DNA of 12,088 nucleotides from the NCBI GenBank assembly GCA_963693635.1, contig CAVOBC010000126.1, forward strand, positions 1 to 12,088. The letters run 5' to 3'. The stretch comes from CAVOBC01 sp963693635 (GTDB taxonomy: Bacteria > Pseudomonadota > Gammaproteobacteria > Pseudomonadales > Azotimanducaceae). The position numbers and the translations under genes were made by a program. The notes under the pieces were generated by a model that saw nothing but the letters and a program-made list of their open reading frames with translations, was not told the origin of the DNA and ran no database searches. Shown here one piece after another: positions 1 through 6,790 of the stretch. Each line of letters starts with the position of its first letter. Position 1 is the first letter of the stretch.

Positions 1-3
1 CGA

Positions 4-38
4 GTCTATCAGGCTGCTGAAAAAGCAGCCTGATAGAC
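4..38. repeat. Perfect 15-bp hairpin, left end of a repeat element
   Basis: Bases 4-18 are the exact reverse complement of 24-38, leaving a five-base GAAAA loop. The core CTGCTGAAAAAGCAG shares CTGAAAAAG with the second hairpin at 171-200. No T-run follows on either side, so it is not a textbook terminator. Paired hairpins of this kind are typical of MITE-like or insertion-sequence-end repeats. That identity is inferred; the symmetry is seen directly. Confidence 0.8.
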
Positions 39-54
39 CGATACATGGATTTCA

Positions 55-104
55 CGTTCGCTTCGCGGGCCATGAATTTAGCGTTCGCTTCGTGAGCCAT
101 GAAT
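55..104. repeat. Imperfect 23-bp direct repeat, two copies
   Basis: Copies at 55-77 and 82-104 both read CGTTCGCTTCG..., then a two-base variable part (CGGG or TGAG), then CCATGAAT. They differ at two positions and are separated by four bases. A related stretch occurs at 10573-10631, so the unit appears to be a dispersed repeat rather than a local duplication only. Confidence 0.75.
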
Positions 105-170
105 AGTATCGGCCACAAATCGCCATTGTTAAGTCGTTGATTTGTCGCGAGCGGGCTGAGGCCCGTGACT

Positions 171-200
171 CTGAAAAAGTGCAGGAAAGCACTTTTTCAG
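171..200. repeat. Perfect 12-bp hairpin, possible terminator of the minus operon
   Basis: CTGAAAAAGTGC (171-182) pairs perfectly with GCACTTTTTCAG (189-200) around a six-base loop. It lies about 135 bases beyond the stop of the minus-strand GNAT gene and could end that transcript, although its T-run is inside the stem rather than after it. With the hairpin at 4-38 it brackets a roughly 200-base segment, so an equally good reading is the right end of a small repeat element. Confidence 0.6.
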
Positions 201-334
201 CACCCTTTCATGGAACTAAAGCCAAGGTTCCCTGCGCGACAGCGCGGTATTCCGGCACCCGTGAGATGCTGCGAGTCCATGGCCAACACGCGTAGAAGTG
301 CCGATGTGCGTCCGCTTTGCGTCGGCCTTTGCGG

Positions 335-883
335 TTACCTGCGAAAGTCAGGTGCCAGCAACGACATGACGATGGCGTCGTGGAAAACACCCTGCCAGCA
401 GAGGGCGTCGCGCTTGATTCCCTCCTGCTCAAAGCCGAGTTTCTGATAGAGATGTCGTGCGCGGAGATTGAAGTCGAACACTTCGAGTTCGATCCGGTGC
501 AGACCGATAGCGTCAAAGCCGTAAGCGAGAACGAGCGGGATGGCTTCGCTGCCGATGCCGCGGCCAAAGTTGGAAGAACCGTAAAGCGCCGTGCGAAAGT
601 TCGCGCTCCGGTTGTCAGCGTCGATGTCGTTGAGCACGATCTCACCGGAGGAATGATCAGCGCCGTGAAGGTAGACGGCGTAGTCCACGCGATCGTCTTC
701 AGCATCGAGTGATGCGCAAAAACTGTGGACAGCGGCTGCGGTGAAGTGACCGTGCGTGCCGGTCAGGCGCATCGCTTCCGGGTCTGCGAGCGCGTTGTAC
801 ATGGCTGCGGCGTCCTGCGTGCCGAGCGGGCGTAAGGTCAGGGACTCGCCATGCAGGTCTGGCAACGGCTTTGTGATGGTCAT
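335..883 (-). CDS. GNAT family N-acetyltransferase (RimJ/RimL type)
   Basis: A 182-residue acyl-CoA-dependent acetyltransferase, expected to be cytoplasmic and to acetylate an amine on a protein or small molecule. The N-terminal beta strand is at residues 12-20 (GESLTLRPL). The acetyl-CoA loop FGRGIGSEA lies at 106-114 and matches the family Q/R-x-x-G-x-G/A motif. GLHRIELEV (127-135) and LYQKLGFEQEG (145-155) are the usual RimJ/RimL signatures, followed by the terminal D-x-x-x-M-S-L strand. The frame is open up to 964, but that start would overlap the hydrolase by about 60 bases. ATG at 883 leaves a 20-base gap and fits family length; its ribosome site is weak, so translation may be coupled to the hydrolase. 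It is the last gene of the operon. The family is secure; the substrate is unknown. Confidence 0.9.
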   Translation of the reverse strand: MTITKPLPDLHGESLTLRPLGTQDAAAMYNALADPEAMRLTGTHGHFTAAAVHSFCASLDAEDDRVDYAVYLHGADHSSGEIVLNDIDADNRSANFRTALYGSSNFGRGIGSEAIPLVLAYGFDAIGLHRIELEVFDFNLRARHLYQKLGFEQEGIKRDALCWQGVFHDAIVMSLLAPDFRR

Positions 884-903
884 TTCGACATCGGCGCGGC
901 GTC

Positions 904-2271
904 TCACGGTCCGACCGGGATATGGAACGGCCGCTGCTCGCCTATCCCGGAACGAATGCGCCACTCGTCGCCCACCCGAACAATCTCCGAAGTCTCGCCG
1001 AACTCGCCGTTTTTGGGTCCATCGACCGCCTTGAAGTGGTGATCACCCAGGTGATCCCAGCGCATGATGGCGTCGCCTGGCAGGGGTGCATTCGTGGGGA
1101 ACATCACCAGCTTGCCGTCCAGTTGATTGACGATGCTGATGCCCCAGCGGCTTCCAAAGTAGCCCGCTATCGAGTCGATGAATCGGGCGTCGTCTGACGA
1201 CGTCTCTGTGGGACCACCGGCCTCGGATGTAACAGGGGACGCTGCATAAGCAAGGAGGTTCCTGATGCCTTGCAGGAAGTACTGCGGCTGACCGTCCATT
1301 GCGCTCGTGAGAACGACGACGGTGATGTCGTTGCCCTGATCAAGCATGGAACTGGTCATGAATCCGGGGTACGCGCCATCATGACCCACTGTCTGGCCCG
1401 TGAGCGATTTGTCGATTCTGAAGCCGAGGCCCCAGGCAATTGCGCCGTCTTCGAACTGGAGCCTCTGCATCTCGCGTTTGGAACGGTCGGTCAGCAAGGT
1501 CGTGTTGCCGAACTTGTGATGCTCGTAGAAACGAAGCAAGTCGTCGATGTTGCTGCTGAACCCGGTGGCTGCGTTCATCGCCCGCGCGTGCACGTGCCTG
1601 AATACCTCGCGCGGCTGGCCGGGGTAGCGTATGCCGTAGCCGGTCGCGTGCAGGGGCCCGGACGCGTCGTCAAAGTCGGGCGTCGTATTGCGCAGCCCGA
1701 TGGGTTTGAGCACGAGTTCGCTGACTGCCGCCTCGAAGGGCTGGCCGGCCACGGCCTCGACGACGCAGCCGAGAAGCGCGAAGCCCATGTTGGAGTACTT
1801 CCAGTGTTCTGCTGCCCCGAATACAGAAAGGCCGTTCGCGGCTTGCGACCGGATGCTGTCTACGTCGGGGAATGTGTCGTTCAGCCAGTGACCGGTCGTG
1901 CCGTCGCGGGTGAGTCCAGATGCGTGCGACAGCAGTTCGCGCAGCGTCAATGACCTCATGTTGGCATCGCTCGCGGAGTTGAACCAGTCGAGGTGAGTGC
2001 TGACGGGGTCATCAAGGCGCAAACGTTCCTGCTCAAAGAGCCTCATCACGGCGCAAGCGGTAAAGAGCTTCGAATGGGATGCAATTCGGTACAGCGTTTG
2101 CGCTGTTACGGGATCGCGGGTCTTAAGATCCTTAAGGCCATAACCGCGCGTGAAGGTATGATCACCGATCCTGATACCGACCGCGAGCGAAGGGATCTCG
2201 CGATACCAGCAGGCGAAGCGCAGCCACTGATCAATCAGGGGTAGTGCGTTTCGCTCGGAGCGAGTGGTCAT
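904..2271 (-). CDS. Serine hydrolase, class C beta-lactamase / penicillin-binding-protein fold
   Basis: A 455-residue protein of the beta-lactamase superfamily (PF00144), whose members include esterases, D-aminopeptidases and carboxypeptidase-like enzymes. The three active-site motifs are visible: S-x-x-K as SHSK at 65-68 (nucleophile S65, K68), Y-x-N as YSN at 159-161, and HDG at 297-299 in place of K-T-G, which is common in the esterase-like branch. Residues from about 365 resemble the small beta C-terminal domain often carried by these enzymes. No signal peptide is seen at the chosen start, which is odd because many relatives are exported. The frame is open to 2430, but that extension is antisense to nothing conserved and lacks a leader. 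ATG at 2271 has GGAG five bases upstream, 13 bases after the cupin stop. It is the middle gene of the operon. True beta-lactamase activity is not implied. Confidence 0.92.
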   Translation of the reverse strand: MTTRSERNALPLIDQWLRFACWYREIPSLAVGIRIGDHTFTRGYGLKDLKTRDPVTAQTLYRIASHSKLFTACAVMRLFEQERLRLDDPVSTHLDWFNSASDANMRSLTLRELLSHASGLTRDGTTGHWLNDTFPDVDSIRSQAANGLSVFGAAEHWKYSNMGFALLGCVVEAVAGQPFEAAVSELVLKPIGLRNTTPDFDDASGPLHATGYGIRYPGQPREVFRHVHARAMNAATGFSSNIDDLLRFYEHHKFGNTTLLTDRSKREMQRLQFEDGAIAWGLGFRIDKSLTGQTVGHDGAYPGFMTSSMLDQGNDITVVVLTSAMDGQPQYFLQGIRNLLAYAASPVTSEAGGPTETSSDDARFIDSIAGYFGSRWGISIVNQLDGKLVMFPTNAPLPGDAIMRWDHLGDHHFKAVDGPKNGEFGETSEIVRVGDEWRIRSGIGEQRPFHIPVGP

Positions 2272-2284
2272 GCGTGCTCCAGGC

Positions 2285-2653
2285 TCAGCCGACAATGGCG
2301 TCGGCGTCGATCGGAATGAAGAGGCAGGTGCGCGACTCGCCATTGACGGCCTGGCTCTTGTGCCCCTGGCCGGTCGTATCCTCCGCGAGGAGAATTTCGC
2401 CCGGTCCGAGTTGGCGCACACTGCCGTCACCGACAGTGATATCGACGGAGCCCGTCAGGTTGACGACAAACTGACGTCGGGGTGCCGTGTGAAAATCGAG
2501 CGCGTATGTGCCGTCCACCTCGCGAAAGATGACGCCACTGCCGCTGACCAGTGCGGATAACCTGCCGCCAACACCGCTGGAGGTGAGGGGGATGTCAACG
2601 TCCTCGAAGTGGGATGCGTCGTCGGATCCGGTGTAAACGCGAACAACCTTCAT
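2285..2653 (-). CDS. Small cupin-domain protein
   Basis: A 122-residue single-domain cupin (RmlC-like beta barrel), probably cytoplasmic. After an N-terminal strand (MKVVRVYTG), residues 58-69 (PRRQFVVNLTGS) and 83-91 (GPGEILLAE) give the conserved cupin turn pattern, followed by EDTTGQGHK at 91-99, a signature of a widespread short cupin family usually annotated only as cupin-domain protein. A histidine at 55 and another at 98 could help bind metal, but the classic two-histidine, one-glutamate set is not clear, so enzyme versus binding role is open. The frame runs to 2968; ATG at 2653 is chosen because AGGAAG lies seven bases upstream and the domain starts immediately. First gene of the minus operon. 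Confidence 0.88.
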   Translation of the reverse strand: MKVVRVYTGSDDASHFEDVDIPLTSSGVGGRLSALVSGSGVIFREVDGTYALDFHTAPRRQFVVNLTGSVDITVGDGSVRQLGPGEILLAEDTTGQGHKSQAVNGESRTCLFIPIDADAIVG

Positions 2654-2807
2654 GGGCAACTTCCTGAGATGACTTTCTCGTGCAGAGCAGACGCTAACAT
2701 AACGAGGCGTCAGCGGATTTGCGAGGCGCTTCATACCCATCACGGCGACCTTGTCGGGGGCCCAATGCTGGCGAATACTGCATGGTTCATCCGATGGAGA
2801 ATGTGTG
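2654..2807. promoter_or_regulatory. Divergent intergenic region between operon and methyltransferase
   Basis: These 154 bases separate the cupin operon (minus) from the methyltransferase (plus), so both promoters should lie here. The strong ribosome sites are AGGAAG for the cupin and GGAGA at 2796-2800 for the methyltransferase. No confident -35/-10 pair stands out. A weak minus-strand -10-like TATGTT lies around 2697-2702. No clear operator dyad was found. Confidence 0.5.
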
Positions 2808-3896
2808 ATGTCAGAAGCCGAAGCACCGATCGACAGAGACAAGCTGGAAGCGTATTCGCGGAACATGACGCGAGGCATGGTTGGAAGCCTGAACACGGCC
2901 CTGATGTTTGTGGGAGATGGCCTCGGGCTGTATGAGCGCATGCGAGAACTCGGTCCTGCGACGAGCACAGGTCTCGCCGAGGCGGCGGGCCTGTCAGAAC
3001 GATGGGTGCGTGAGTGGCTCTATCAACAGGCGTGCAACGGGCAGATCGAGTACGACGAAGACAGCGACGAGTTTCGACTGTCCCCGGAAGCCCAGGTCGT
3101 TCTCACTGAGCGGGATCATCCGGCGTACCTTGGCGGCATGCTGCAGTCCGTGATGGCAATGTTCGAGACCATTGATCAACTGCCTGGCTGTTTCCAAACC
3201 GGCATTGGCCAGTCGTTCGATGACAAGGGCGAAAACTGCGCCTGTGGCATCGAGCGCATGAGTCGAAAGTTCCAAACGAGCTATCTTGTGCCAAAACTGC
3301 TGCCGCAGCTTGACGATATAGTTAGCAAGCTTGAGGCCGGAGGTCAGGTCGCGGATGTGGGTTGCGGCGGCGCAACGTCGACCATCGCCATGGCAAAAGC
3401 GTTTCCTGCGAGCAAGTTCGTGGGGTACGACATTTCACAACATGCACTCAATCGTGCTGCTGGCAACATCGATGCGGCGGGTGTGCCTAACGTGAGCCTG
3501 TCAGATCCGACGACTGAACCGTTGCCGATGGATGGCAGCCTGGATTTCGTCACCACCTTCGATGTGATCCATGATTCGACCCATCCAGCCGAGCTGATCC
3601 ATGCGATCAGGCAGTCGTTGAAGCCCGATGGTACGTGGTTGTGTGCTGACATCACCGGCCGGCCCACCTTCGCGGAGAACCTGCGGGAGAACGCGATGGC
3701 CAAGATGGCGTACTCGTTTTCGGTCATGGTCTGCATGTCGGCCAGTCTGTCGGTTGAAGGTGGAGCGGGTCTTGGTACCCTCGGATTTCACGAAGTGAAG
3801 GCACGTGAGATGTCGGCGCAGGGCGGCTTCTCGCGATTTCGAACCGTTGAGTACGAGGGGGATCAGTTCAACTCGTTCTATGAGATTCGGCCATAG
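2808..3896 (+). CDS. Class I SAM-dependent methyltransferase with N-terminal winged helix
   Basis: A 362-residue two-domain protein. Residues about 20-100 form a winged-helix dimerisation domain of the O-methyltransferase type; ATSTGLAEAAGLSERWVREWL (51-71) is its helix-turn-helix-like core. Residues about 155-350 are the Rossmann methyltransferase: motif I is VADVGCGGA (181-189), the acidic residue ending strand 2 is D208 in GYDIS, and DFVTTFDVIHD follows as motif IV with the post-motif LKPDGTW. This layout matches a bacterial and mycobacterial family of small-molecule methyltransferases (Methyltransf_25-like) rather than nucleic-acid enzymes. The frame opens at 2751, but ATG 2808 is preferred: GGAGA sits seven bases upstream and the family begins near here. 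It faces away from the cupin operon across a shared promoter region. The acceptor is unknown. Confidence 0.93.
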   Translation: MSEAEAPIDRDKLEAYSRNMTRGMVGSLNTALMFVGDGLGLYERMRELGPATSTGLAEAAGLSERWVREWLYQQACNGQIEYDEDSDEFRLSPEAQVVLTERDHPAYLGGMLQSVMAMFETIDQLPGCFQTGIGQSFDDKGENCACGIERMSRKFQTSYLVPKLLPQLDDIVSKLEAGGQVADVGCGGATSTIAMAKAFPASKFVGYDISQHALNRAAGNIDAAGVPNVSLSDPTTEPLPMDGSLDFVTTFDVIHDSTHPAELIHAIRQSLKPDGTWLCADITGRPTFAENLRENAMAKMAYSFSVMVCMSASLSVEGGAGLGTLGFHEVKAREMSAQGGFSRFRTVEYEGDQFNSFYEIRP

Positions 3897-3948
3897 GCGC
3901 GGGGTTGACGTCAATGGTGTGCGGGCTAAGCTGGTTCCAGCGCGTCAA

Positions 3949-3988
3949 CGCCTTACGCCCATTCGGAGCGCCTTACGCCCATTCGGAG
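3949..3988. repeat. Perfect 20-bp tandem duplication
   Basis: The 20-base unit starting CGCCTTACGCCC and ending ATTCGGAG occurs at 3949-3968 and again, identically, at 3969-3988. The second copy runs straight into the GGAGGA ribosome-site-like sequence at 3985. Identity of the copies suggests a recent slippage event or selection on the repeat. Confidence 0.9.
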
Positions 3989-4135
3989 GATTATCGTCAT
4001 GTGGAATCCCGCAGAAATTTAGCGTCACAGTTTTGCGAACGCGAATTCGATCGAGCTTTAGCGTCGGTGATCGATAGAGATGATTCATCGACAAGCTGAA
4101 GCCGTCGCGCCACTGACGCCCTCCCCCTCCCCCTT

Positions 4136-4157
4136 TGTTGTTGAAGTGTTGTTGAAT
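4136..4157. repeat. 11-bp tandem repeat (TGTTGTTGAA)
   Basis: TGTTGTTGAA occurs at 4136-4145 and 4147-4156 with one base between, giving two 11-bp units. It follows directly on the C-rich pyrimidine tract at 4119-4135. Low-complexity slippage is the simplest explanation. Confidence 0.6.
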
Positions 4158-4317
4158 GCCGTCGATCCCTGACCTCGTTTTTGACTTGGTCCGATTTTTA
4201 ACAGCGAAACACGCATCGACTGAATCCAGGGCGTTGACAATATCCGCAACTGAGGCGGCAGGCACATTTCCAGTATGACTAGTGCAGATGCCGCCCCACT
4301 GTACGAGAGGAGACAGT

Positions 4318-4509
4318 ATGAAACCGTCCAGAAAAGTGAAAAAGAAGCTCGCCCGAAGCAAGAAGAAGAAGCCAGTGAAGGTTGCCGAGGACCAGACACC
4401 GAGGAAGCAAGGTGACATTCCATCAGGCAAGGGTGGGCAACAGGGACCCGGGGTGAATGGCTTCAAATCGCAGCCGCGGAGTGTGCAAAAGCAATTTTGG
4501 CGTCAGTAA
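4318..4509 (+). CDS. Small lysine-rich basic protein, unknown function
   Basis: A 63-residue protein with a strong ribosome site (GAGAGGAG at 4305-4312, five bases before ATG 4318). Residues 2-22 are extremely basic, with KVKKK and KKKK runs, resembling nucleic-acid-binding tails. The remainder is rich in G, Q, P and S (GDIPSGKGGQQGPGVNG) and probably disordered. No transmembrane segment or signal is seen. A role in binding nucleic acid is only suggested by the charge. Its last codons overlap, in another frame, the GntR-like remnant at 4490-4546, so the C-terminal few residues (VQKQFWRQ) may come from a junction rather than from the original gene. The upstream frame extension to 4282 is less likely given the ribosome site. 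Confidence 0.65.
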   Translation: MKPSRKVKKKLARSKKKKPVKVAEDQTPRKQGDIPSGKGGQQGPGVNGFKSQPRSVQKQFWRQ

Positions 4510-4546
4510 GACACCTATTCGAGAGGCTTTAGTCAGGGCCTCGCAG
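4490..4546 (+). pseudogene. GntR-family regulator remnant (DNA-binding helix only)
   Basis: In the frame that includes ATG 4457, residues 14-27 read FGVSKTPIREALVR. This is almost letter for letter the recognition-helix signature of GntR (FadR-type) repressors, usually LGVSRTPVREALRRLE. The sequence upstream in the same frame does not resemble the rest of the winged helix, and after VRASQG the family pattern is lost. It is therefore a scrap of a regulator gene, partly overlapping the 3' end of the lysine-rich gene. No effector domain is detectable. The match is strong for its length but short, so chance convergence is not excluded. Confidence 0.55.
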
Positions 4547-4725
4547 GGCCAGCCGCCGACAAGGTGGTTGGTCCTGCGGTCAACGACGTGCTTTGTTGGA
4601 TTGCGCTTGCCCAGGCGGCATCTTCGCGGGGGCGAGTTCTGCTGTTGATCAGGCGCTCTTTGCCGGCTGGATAAGGGGATGATCGCGCGGCGCCCATCTG
4701 CTTGCAGATCGCCTTCATTGGGCAA

Positions 4726-5912
4726 ATGTCCGGATCTGCACCGCGTCATTCGGGAGTCGTGCACGATAGTTCGGTGGGCGCCATCCCGACCGTTCGTTCG
4801 CCTACCTGCTCAAGTGGAGAGATAGCGTTCCCGACGAAACTCGAAGACGTGACGCTTACCTGGATCGCGTCGGCCTTTGGCGTTGATCCGTCTTCAATAA
4901 CGGCATTCGAGTTGACCATCCCCGATCAGAACCCGGGCTACGGAAGTGAGATTGCTTTCCTCAGGATCTCATCGACAGCGGATATTCCAACGTGTGCGAT
5001 GATCAAAGTGCCGCCGCTTCATCCGGAATCTGCAGCGCTTGCGCGCGCTGCGGGTTCCTTTCGGCGTGAAGCTGTGTTCTACAAATTCCTCGCGCCTGAG
5101 ACGCCGGTACGCACGCCCGAGGTTCATGCCGTTGAGGTAGACGACTCGACGGGTGATGCGATCCTGGTACTGGAGGATTGTTCGTCAATGGCGACCTTTT
5201 CCTTCATCAGGGACGACCCGCAGGTGCGGCTCGACCAACTGCAAGCGATGGTGAAGACGGCAGCGCGACTCCATGCGCATTGGTGGAATCGATCGGATGA
5301 GTTGGCCCGCTTTGACGCGGTGATGAGGCCGGGGCATCCGACCTGGACAAGCCTTGCGAGATTTACACAAAGCGCCCTCGGTCAGTTTCTTGATTCGCCC
5401 TGGGCCGAGTTCGCACCTGCGGAATCGATACCGACCCTGCGGCGCGTCGCACAAAACTTTGGACGTTTGCTGACCGATTGGTGGCCAACGAACAATCTGA
5501 CCCTGGCGCATATGGACTTTCATGTTCAAAATATGTTCTACGATCACGACACGCCTGATGACCCAATTTTGGCATTCGACTGGGATGGTTGCCACATCGC
5601 GCCAGGCGCGCATGACGTTGCCTATCTGTTGTCTTTGCTTCCTATAGATTTACGTCGACGCCACGAAGCAGAACTGCCCAGTCACTATCACGCCAACCTG
5701 AAGCTGGAGGGCGTCTCCAACTACGGTTTGAGGACCTCATGTGGGACTACCGGTTTGGTTGTCTCTTCAACACGTATTTACTGCCGATGGCGCTCAGCAT
5801 CGATGTAACTGGCGACGAAGCGAAGCGTCTCGGTGCGCGAGTTGTCGGAGGCCTCCTTCAGAACCTCATCGATCATCGGGCGGATAAGCTGCTCGATGAA
5901 CTTGAAGCGTAG
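4726..5912 (+). pseudogene. EcKL/APH-type phosphotransferase, frameshifted
   Basis: A protein-kinase-fold small-molecule phosphotransferase (ecdysteroid-kinase-like or aminoglycoside-phosphotransferase-like). From ATG 4726: N-terminal lobe FPTKLEDVTLTWIASAF (35-51), ATP lysine K94 in AMIKV, helix glutamate E115 in RREAVFY, hinge VLEDC at 148-152, catalytic loop HMDFHVQN with H262, D264 and N269, and metal site D285 in AFDWDG. The frame as written ends at 5808 in a meaningless tail. From 5727 a different frame continues the family C-terminus (FEDLMWDYRFGCLFN ... LLDELEA) to a stop at 5910-5912. One base is therefore missing near 5725-5727, giving about 395 residues if restored. The start is also weak: homology begins near residue 35, where GGAGAG at 4816-4821 is followed by ATA rather than ATG. 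It is a paralogue of the kinase at 7227. Confidence 0.85.
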
Positions 5913-5926
5913 CCCTCGATATTTGA

Positions 5927-5975
5927 AGAGCCCTCAGCGGGGGGCATCCCTCGGAGACAGAGCCCTCAGCGGGGG
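5927..5975. repeat. 17-bp G-rich direct repeat between convergent genes
   Basis: AGAGCCCTCAGCGGGGG occurs at 5927-5943 and 5959-5975, a 32-base period. A GC-rich stretch with more G-runs follows to about 5990. It lies between the end of the kinase (plus) and the end of the exported-protein gene (minus), where a two-way terminator would be expected. No clean hairpin with a T-run was found. Confidence 0.6.
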
Positions 5976-6009
5976 AGCCCGAGGGGGCACCTCTCGCGGA
6001 ACGAAAACC

Positions 6010-6558
6010 TCAACGACCGAAGTCTTTCATGAAGGCCTTGGCGAATGCGGTCACCTCGTCCATGTCGACATCCCGGGACTCAAAGTTCACCATGCCCTCA
6101 CCGCCGCGGGGCGTCACCATGAGGCTGGCGCTTCGGCCTGTGGACACCTGAACTCCCGTGTGTCCGTGCAGGCGCACCGTGGGACCGCTGCCGAACATGC
6201 CAATCTTGGTGATCGCGCCGAGCGCTGAAAGAGGATTGGTAGCCCCGACGCCGCTGCTCTGGGTGAGCGTCACCTTGATGGAGGTCTCATCTTTGCTGTA
6301 GCTGCGGTTGATTATGACCATGCCCATGTTGCGATTGTTCTCCATCTTGCCGCCGGTGTAACCCAGAAACGAATCCTTGAAAGAGGTCGCGATGGAGGAC
6401 TGTTTGATCTGTTCCAGGCCCTCAAGGCACCACCTGACCTCTTCGAGGGCGAGTTCTACGTCGCCATCTTTGTAGGCGTCAATCGCGTTGGCGCAGCCTT
6501 CCGTTGGATTTCCCTGCGCCAATGCGAGGCCCCCGTATCCGAGTACCAGGCACGACAT
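6010..6558 (-). CDS. Exported protein of unknown function
   Basis: A 182-residue protein. The N-terminus MSCLVLGYGGLALAQ is a hydrophobic stretch ending in a signal-peptidase-like A-L-A-Q site, so export to the periplasm is likely, though it lacks the usual basic start. The mature part has a helical acidic segment (residues 20-52), then a beta-rich region with polar strands (MGMVIINRSY, TSIKVTLTQ, TVRLHGHTGVQV, ASLMVTPRG), ending in a helical tail. Two cysteines in the early mature region (22 and 44) could pair. A basic start MKAIKMI begins at 6578 in another frame, so a one-base frameshift may have split the signal peptide. I do not recognise the family. Its 3' end faces the kinase pseudogene. 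Confidence 0.72.
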   Translation of the reverse strand: MSCLVLGYGGLALAQGNPTEGCANAIDAYKDGDVELALEEVRWCLEGLEQIKQSSIATSFKDSFLGYTGGKMENNRNMGMVIINRSYSKDETSIKVTLTQSSGVGATNPLSALGAITKIGMFGSGPTVRLHGHTGVQVSTGRSASLMVTPRGGEGMVNFESRDVDMDEVTAFAKAFMKDFGR

Positions 6559-6626
6559 ATCATTTTGATTGCTTTCATTTGCTCTGGCCTCGAGTGCGTA
6601 AGGTGACGATGAAATCGTGGCATCGA

Positions 6627-6648
6627 TGGTACATCGAGTAAAGTACCA
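6627..6648. promoter_or_regulatory. Inverted repeat upstream of the exported-protein gene, possible operator
   Basis: TGGTAC (6627-6632) and GTACCA (6643-6648) form a perfect dyad with ten bases between, about 70-90 bases before the minus-strand start at 6558. The spacing suits a helix-turn-helix dimer. No -35/-10 pair could be fixed around it, so the role is inferred. Confidence 0.35.
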
Positions 6649-6790
6649 ACTATCGACCCGGTCGCGGGCACGAATTTAACAACAAAGGTCGTGAGGCACA
6701 GGACTGCGGCTCAAAGCATGCTGTGTGCGATCGTCGTTCGACATTTGCCAGCGCGTTCTTGCGGATCCTGATCGATGGTTTTGATGATCG

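Larger units (their letters stand above)
1..334. other. Gene-free repeat-rich leader region
   Basis: No reading frame here looks like a real protein. Bases 1-200 hold the two hairpins and the direct repeat described separately. Bases 201-334 form the 3' flank of the GNAT gene and show no recognisable motif. Short open frames on both strands have poor composition and no credible ribosome binding site. Confidence 0.6.
3897..4317. other. Intergenic region with tandem repeats and a 7-codon reading frame
   Basis: These 421 bases hold no recognisable gene. They contain a 20-bp tandem duplication (3949-3988), a pyrimidine tract of two CTCCCC-like blocks (4119-4135) and an 11-bp tandem (4136-4157). 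A good ribosome site, GGAGGA (3985-3990), precedes ATG at 3999, which starts a frame of only seven codons (MWNPAEI, stop 4020-4022). It may be a leader peptide or the decapitated start of a lost gene. A consensus-like TTGACA at 4234 lacks a matching -10 at normal spacing. Confidence 0.45.

Noticed and set aside
208..705. 165-codon minus-strand frame beside the GNAT gene
   Set aside because: It overlaps the GNAT gene in another frame and shows arginine/serine/threonine-rich shadow composition.
1270..1953. 227-codon plus-strand open frame
   Set aside because: It lies wholly antisense to the serine hydrolase, whose three active-site motifs are clear; the plus product has no recognisable domain.
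3945..4466. 173-codon minus-strand frame
   Set aside because: Its FFFLLRASFFFTF stretch is just the antisense of the lysine codons of the small basic gene, which has a strong ribosome site. The rest spans tandem repeats.
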